Assembly: GCF_004135645.1 (NCBI RefSeq)
Contig: NZ_SDPW01000001.1
Span: 2,356,001 to 2,420,000 of the forward strand
Origin: Senegalimassilia faecalis
Lineage (GTDB): Bacteria; Actinomycetota; Coriobacteriia; Coriobacteriales; Eggerthellaceae
Length of the DNA: 64,000 nucleotides
Direction of reading: 5' to 3'
Shown here one piece after another: positions 60,125 through 64,000 of this stretch (position 1 is its first letter; every line of letters starts with the position of its first letter). The translations under genes and the position numbers were made by a program. The notes under the pieces are model-generated. The model saw only the letters and a list, made by a program, of their open reading frames with translations, did no database searches and was not told the origin of the DNA.

Positions 60125-61291
60125 CTATTTCACGATGCGGACGCGGTGGACGCCTTCGATGGCGGCGAGCTTTGCGGTGAGCTCGCCGGTTGCGGGGGCG
60201 TTCAGGTCGAGCATGGTGTAGGCGGCGTTGCCGCGCGCCTTGTTCGTGAGGTTGTCGATGTTGGCGCCGACCTCGCCGAACACGCCGGTGATTTGGCTGA
60301 GCATGTCGGGGACGTTCGCGTGCAGAACTGCAACGCGGCCACCTTCGGCGGGCGCGGGGCCCATGTCGCAAGCGGGGTAGTTCACCGAGTTCTTGATGTT
60401 GCCGTTTTCCAGGTAGTCCTTGATTTGGCGGGCAGCCATGATGGCGCAGTTGTCCTCGGCTTCGGCGGTGCTGGCACCGAGGTGCGGCAGGACAAGCGTG
60501 TTGGTCATGGCCATGACCTCGGGCGTTGCGAAGTCGGTGACGTACGTTGCCACGCGGCCGGCGGCAAGCGCCTCGGTCATGGCAGCGTTGTCGACGAGCG
60601 TGTCGCGGCTGAAGTTCAGCACGGCGCAGCCGGGTTTGGCGACCTCGAGCTCGTGCGCGCCGATCATGCCGCGCGTGGAATCCATGGCCGGCACGTGGAT
60701 GGTAACGTAGTCGCTGCGGTGCAGCACGTCGTCGAGGTTTGTGACGTGCTCGACGGCCGGGGACAGGCGCCACGCCGCCTCGGCGGAAACGTAGGGGTCG
60801 TAGCCGAGGACGTTCATGCCCAGGTCAATGGCGGCGTTGGCCACCAGTGCGCCGATGGCGCCCAAGCCGATGACGCCGAGTGTTTTGCCGAAGACCTCGT
60901 GGCCGGCGAACGCCTTCTTCGCTTTTTCGGCATCTTTGCCGATGGTGGGAGAATCGGCGTGGTCGCGGCACCAGGCGGCGCCATCGATGATGCCGCGGCT
61001 TGCCAGCAGCATGCCGCACAGCACCAGCTCCTTCACGGCGTTTGCGTTGGCGCCGGGCGTGTTGAACACGACGATGCCGGCTTCGGCGCAGGTGTCGAGC
61101 GGGATGTTGTTCACGCCCGCGCCGGCGCGCGCGATGGCGAGCAGGTCTTCGGGCAGCTGCATGTCGTGCATGGCGGCGCTGCGCACGAGGATGCCTTGCG
61201 CGCGGGAAATGTCGTCGGTGAGTTCGTAATCGGCGCCGAGCAGGTCGGTTCCCTTGGCGGAGATGTTGTTCAGGCAATGAATGTAGTGCAC
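60125..61291 (-). CDS. phosphoglycerate dehydrogenase-like D-2-hydroxyacid dehydrogenase
   Basis: A 388-residue protein of the SerA family. It has the Rossmann motif GVIGLGAIG, the active-site region with DSTRGMIGAHEL and LPHLGASTAEAEDNCA, and a C-terminal ACT domain (HANVPDMLSQITGVFGEVGA). SerA oxidises 3-phosphoglycerate as the first step to serine. The start is GTG 61291, preceded by GAAGGGGG. It is about the length of ACT-containing short SerA forms. It stands alone, so serine synthesis is inferred from homology. Confidence 0.9.
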   Translation of the reverse strand: MHYIHCLNNISAKGTDLLGADYELTDDISRAQGILVRSAAMHDMQLPEDLLAIARAGAGVNNIPLDTCAEAGIVVFNTPGANANAVKELVLCGMLLASRGIIDGAAWCRDHADSPTIGKDAEKAKKAFAGHEVFGKTLGVIGLGAIGALVANAAIDLGMNVLGYDPYVSAEAAWRLSPAVEHVTNLDDVLHRSDYVTIHVPAMDSTRGMIGAHELEVAKPGCAVLNFSRDTLVDNAAMTEALAAGRVATYVTDFATPEVMAMTNTLVLPHLGASTAEAEDNCAIMAARQIKDYLENGNIKNSVNYPACDMGPAPAEGGRVAVLHANVPDMLSQITGVFGEVGANIDNLTNKARGNAAYTMLDLNAPATGELTAKLAAIEGVHRVRIVK

Positions 61292-61762
61292 GATACCCCC
61301 TTCGGTATTCGAGCGGCTGGCCGCGTGCGGCGGGTTGCCGAGCAGGGCCGAAGGGCTGCGGCGCTGGGCGGTTCCGGCGGCAAGCTGCGCTTAGCTACTA
61401 AGTCAATGGATATGGTGGACTTTACTGCTAGTGCGCGTCAACGGTTGTGCGGTGGCCGGGCGATTTGCGGCGGGTTCGGTAGCAATTGAGAGATCTTTGC
61501 GACGAGCCGCGAATGAAGCTGACCGGTTTGTACTGGCTAAGACGCGCGGATTGACTTGATGGTGCGGGCGGGGTTGCGCGGGGCTTGATGCGTTCGCCGA
61601 AGAGTTGGAGCCGCGGGTGGGGCAGCTGGCGAAGGCGCAGGGTGAATGGGGCTGCGCGTATTGCGCGAGGCGGGCTGCCGAGATGACAGGTTGTTGACTA
61701 AAGGCGGCTTCGGGCGCTTGTTTGTTCCCTGTGTGCGATAATGGGCACCTGGGGAGGAAATA
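61292..61762. other. 471-base divergent spacer
   Basis: No gene is supported between the divergent SerA-like and CmpB-type genes. A minus-strand open frame through it is a shadow. An extended -10 (TGCGATAAT, ending 61742) lies 20 bases before the plus-strand gene. Confidence 0.5.
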
Positions 61763-62578
61763 ATGGGAAAACACGCCATGTTTCATAGAAAAGATTTCGG
61801 AACGGCAGAAGAGGCTCGCGTGTTCGCATCGGGTGCTTCCGCGGGTGATGCGGTTTGCGCCATAAGCGAAGACGCCGAGGTTTCCTACGATGCGCGGGCT
61901 TCGGCGCGCGAAGCGACGGCTCCTGAGGCCATCAAGCTTGACCTGTACCACCTGGTGTGGATTTTCACCGTGTGCTGCGTGGTGGGGCTGATTGGCGAAA
62001 CCGTTGTGAGCTATTTCGTCGATGGACGTTGGGAAGATCGCGCGGGCTTTCTGTGGGGGCCGTTCAGCCCCATTTACGGCGTCGGCGGCGTTTTGATGAC
62101 CGTGACGCTGTCGCGCTTGTCCGAGGCGCGCGGCGGTGTGCTGTTCGGCGTGGCCGCCCTGGTGGGCGCGGGATTTGAGTGGTTTGCTGGATGGTTTTGG
62201 GAGAACGCGTTTGGCATTGTGGCCTGGGATTACTCGAGCCAACCGTTCAATTTGGGCGGGCACACGTGCCTGGGAATGGCCCTGGTGTGGGGCGCAGCGG
62301 GCGTGGCCTGGATGAAGCTTGTGCTGCCGGTGCTGCAGCGTGCGGCGGACGTGGTGCCGGTTTCGTGGCGCGGCGTTTTCGCTTGGGGGCTGCTGGCGTT
62401 TTTCCTGGTTGACACGGCTATGACATTTTTAGCGTTCGACTGTTGGATGAACCGGCTGGCGGGGGTGGAGCCTGCCGGGCCGGTGCAGCTGTTCTTCGCC
62501 GACCATTACGGCAACGCGGTGATGGAAGGCAGATTCCAGACGATGTCGATGTATCCGGTTTTGGCGAATTTCCGCTGA
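61763..62578 (+). CDS. CmpB-type (putative ABC transporter type IV) membrane protein
   Basis: A 271-residue protein. After about 60 soluble residues it has five or six membrane segments with GLIGETVVSYFVDGRWEDR, GFLWGPFSPIYGVGGV and ENAFGIVAWDYS, the hallmark blocks of the CmpB family. Members are called putative ABC permeases, but function is unproven. ATG 61763 has GGGGAGGA upstream. Confidence 0.85.
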   Translation: MGKHAMFHRKDFGTAEEARVFASGASAGDAVCAISEDAEVSYDARASAREATAPEAIKLDLYHLVWIFTVCCVVGLIGETVVSYFVDGRWEDRAGFLWGPFSPIYGVGGVLMTVTLSRLSEARGGVLFGVAALVGAGFEWFAGWFWENAFGIVAWDYSSQPFNLGGHTCLGMALVWGAAGVAWMKLVLPVLQRAADVVPVSWRGVFAWGLLAFFLVDTAMTFLAFDCWMNRLAGVEPAGPVQLFFADHYGNAVMEGRFQTMSMYPVLANFR

Positions 62579-62597
62579 TTGTTCCTGATGGGTGTCG

Positions 62598-62640
62598 AAA
62601 GCGCGACCTGGGCGACGAGCCCGGGTCGCGCTTTTTGCTT
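62598..62640 (+). terminator. terminator after CmpB-type gene
   Basis: AAAGCGCGACC and its complement form an 11-bp stem, extended by further pairs, followed by TTTTTGCTTT on the plus strand, 20 bases after the stop. Confidence 0.85.
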
Positions 62641-62666
62641 TGCGGAGATTTGGGAGTTGCGATGAG

Positions 62667-62738
62667 GGGGCGGGGCTGATGCTGCCAAGGTAATGGGGCG
62701 CAGATCCCCTTTGCCCTTGGCGGCATCAGCCCCGCCCC
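62667..62738. terminator. long hairpin between convergent genes
   Basis: Two 24-base arms with one G-T pair (62667-62690 and 62715-62738) enclose 24 bases, 22 bases from the TetR stop. No T-tract follows, so it may terminate by other means or protect mRNA ends. Confidence 0.6.
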
Positions 62739-62759
62739 TGCGTGTGCCCTGCAGTTGGG

Positions 62760-63401
62760 TTAGCGCTTCGCGTTGAGACGGGAGACGCGGCGGGTGGCGT
62801 GGATCCTTTCGAGGATGATGCTGCGCGGGACGCCTTGCGCGTTGCCGATCTGCTCGAGCAGAAACGCGGAGTTGCGCGCAAGAAAGCCGTTGAGCGCGTC
62901 GGGCGAGGTTTGCGCGGACGCGCGCATGGTCTCGTTGGCGATAAGGCCGATGATGCCGCTGGTGGTGTACTCGATGATGAACAGCGTTTCGGGCTTGAGG
63001 CTTTCGCCTTCGGCGCATAGGATGGCGGTCCACGTTTGGCGCACAAGGCGCTTGATCTGCGTTGACGGCACGTCGAGGCCGCCGCGGTCGATGAGCAGGC
63101 TGAGGCGCTGCATGCGCTGCTGGACCAGCTCGATTGCCGTGATGGAGCCGGGCGCGCCGGTGATGAGGTCGAAAATGCCCGGCAGCAGCGCTTGGGAGTT
63201 GAATTCGACTTCAATGGCGCGCGCGGTCAGGTCGTCGATGTCGCGGAAATGGTAGTAGAACGTGCCGCGGTTGAGCTCGGCGCTTTTCGTGATGGCGCTG
63301 ATGGTGATGTCGGTGAGCCGGTGGTCTTCAAGGCAAGCCCAGAAGGCATCGATGAGCTTTGCGTTGGCGGAGGCGTGCTCGCTTTTCCGTGGTCTTGCCA
63401 T
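62760..63401 (-). CDS. TetR/AcrR-family regulator
   Basis: A 213-residue TetR-type repressor. The N-terminal helix-turn-helix is LTDITISAITKSAELNRGTFYYHFRDI, given here as DITISAITKSAELN and RGTFYYHFRD. The C-terminal ligand domain is typical in length. ATG 63401 has AAGGAG upstream and lies two bases after the stop of the dehydratase-activase-like gene, so both are one transcript and the regulator may control it. Confidence 0.9.
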   Translation of the reverse strand: MARPRKSEHASANAKLIDAFWACLEDHRLTDITISAITKSAELNRGTFYYHFRDIDDLTARAIEVEFNSQALLPGIFDLITGAPGSITAIELVQQRMQRLSLLIDRGGLDVPSTQIKRLVRQTWTAILCAEGESLKPETLFIIEYTTSGIIGLIANETMRASAQTSPDALNGFLARNSAFLLEQIGNAQGVPRSIILERIHATRRVSRLNAKR

Positions 63402-63403
63402 GG

Positions 63404-64000
63404 CTACTCCTTGCTGTTTTCGCTGGTAGATGCATCGGACTGTGGGTTGCTGGCGTTTGATTCGCCGCCGACTTCGCCTTCTGCCGCCTGCGCTTTGGCG
63501 TTCATGATGAGCATTTGCAGGCGGTTTTCGATGTTGGCGAAGCTGACGTCGGGGTCGTAATCGAGCGGCAGGATGTTCGCGTCGGGATAGCGCGCCTTCA
63601 GCTGCTTGACGATGCCGCGGCCGACGACGTGGTTCGGTAGGCATCCGAACGGCTGCAAGATGACGAACGACCGGCAGCCGCGGGCGGCGTGGTGCAGGAT
63701 TTCGCCGGGGATGAGCACGCCTTCGCCGGCGTCGAACGTGTGGTGAATGATGGGGTCGGACGCTTTCACAAGCTCGGGCATGCGGCAGGCTGGCTCGTAG
63801 AGCGGGTGGGCCTGTGCGATGCGGTCGCACACGTCGTGCGTGCTTTCGAACAGCTGGTTGGCGATGCGGTTGAACGCCTTGGTGGAGGGCGGCTGCGAAA
63901 CGTGGAACTCGCGCGCCTGGGCGTCCTGGTAGAAGTACGTTTTGCGAATGACGTCGGTCATGCGCGCTTCGATGACTTCCAGGCCGTTCGCCTCGAGGTA
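63404..64000 (-). CDS. C-terminal part of an acyl-CoA dehydratase activase-type protein, partial
   Basis: The frame is open to the right edge, so only the last 198 residues are seen. They include GEILHHAARGCRSFVILQPF and FGCLPNHVVGRGIVKQLK followed by LPLDYDPDVSFANIENRLQM. This matches the C-terminus of the very large proteins joining a BadF/HgdC-type ATPase with a DUF2229 and dehydratase-like region, common in Coriobacteriia and clostridia. The C-terminal 30 residues are Ser/Asn-rich and variable. Their role in these bacteria is unclear. Confidence 0.75.
   Translation of the reverse strand, partial: YLEANGLEVIEARMTDVIRKTYFYQDAQAREFHVSQPPSTKAFNRIANQLFESTHDVCDRIAQAHPLYEPACRMPELVKASDPIIHHTFDAGEGVLIPGEILHHAARGCRSFVILQPFGCLPNHVVGRGIVKQLKARYPDANILPLDYDPDVSFANIENRLQMLIMNAKAQAAEGEVGGESNASNPQSDASTSENSKE

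Overview
The window looks like chromosomal DNA of a high-GC anaerobic actinomycete of the class Coriobacteriia, most likely family Eggerthellaceae (Slackia/Eggerthella relatives). The 16S gene, a decayed DMSO-reductase-type operon beside a remnant of a membrane (MFS-like) regulator or transporter, a Tat-exported oligopeptide/metal-type binding lipoprotein and the general gene style support this. The assignment is by inspection only.

Layout. 1-15.1 kb is a Wzx/Wzy-type surface polysaccharide locus, all on the minus strand. In transcription order it runs: initiating sugar-phosphate transferase, WbuB-like glycosyltransferase, a three-enzyme UDP-N-acetyl-L-aminosugar module, further glycosyltransferase, Wzy polymerase, TupA-like ATP-grasp protein, UDP-glucuronate 4-epimerase, Wzx flippase, glycosyltransferase, SGNH acyl esterase/transferase-like protein and UDP-glucose dehydrogenase (cut by the left edge). 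A candidate promoter and a roughly 490-base leader rich in inverted repeats precede it. 15.3-17.6 kb holds repeats, a Schlafen/AlbA-domain protein and a miniaturised IS1595-type element with intact ends. 17.8-23.7 kb is a five-gene peptide/metal ABC importer. 23.8-40.5 kb is housekeeping: ligA, a DUF308 protein, cysK with an Rrf2 regulator, a YgiQ-type radical SAM protein, a DUF4013 membrane protein, rplJ-rplL, a large unknown surface protein, aconitase, isocitrate dehydrogenase and a HEAT-repeat protein. 40.5-43.1 kb is a decaying DmsABC-like operon. 43.6-44.7 kb is glf. 45.3-50.35 kb is a complete 16S-23S-5S rRNA operon without spacer tRNAs, on the minus strand.

50.4-56.6 kb is the most unusual part: an AT-rich, pyrimidine-skewed 2.3-kb non-coding stretch with AT-rich decamers and three copies of a long dyad, then a ParA carrying an N-terminal ribbon-helix-helix domain, a ParB, a convergent primase-like Rep protein, and upstream of rep a short convergent transcription unit with its own promoter and terminator that looks like a counter-transcribed (antisense) RNA. 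Together these form a complete plasmid-type replication, copy-control and partition module sitting in a chromosome next to an rRNA operon. No integrase is visible.

56.8-64 kb returns to housekeeping: upp, a class I glutamine amidotransferase-like hydrolase, mnmA, a SerA-like dehydrogenase, a CmpB-type membrane protein, a TetR regulator and the C-terminal end of a large acyl-CoA-dehydratase-activase-type protein cut by the right edge.
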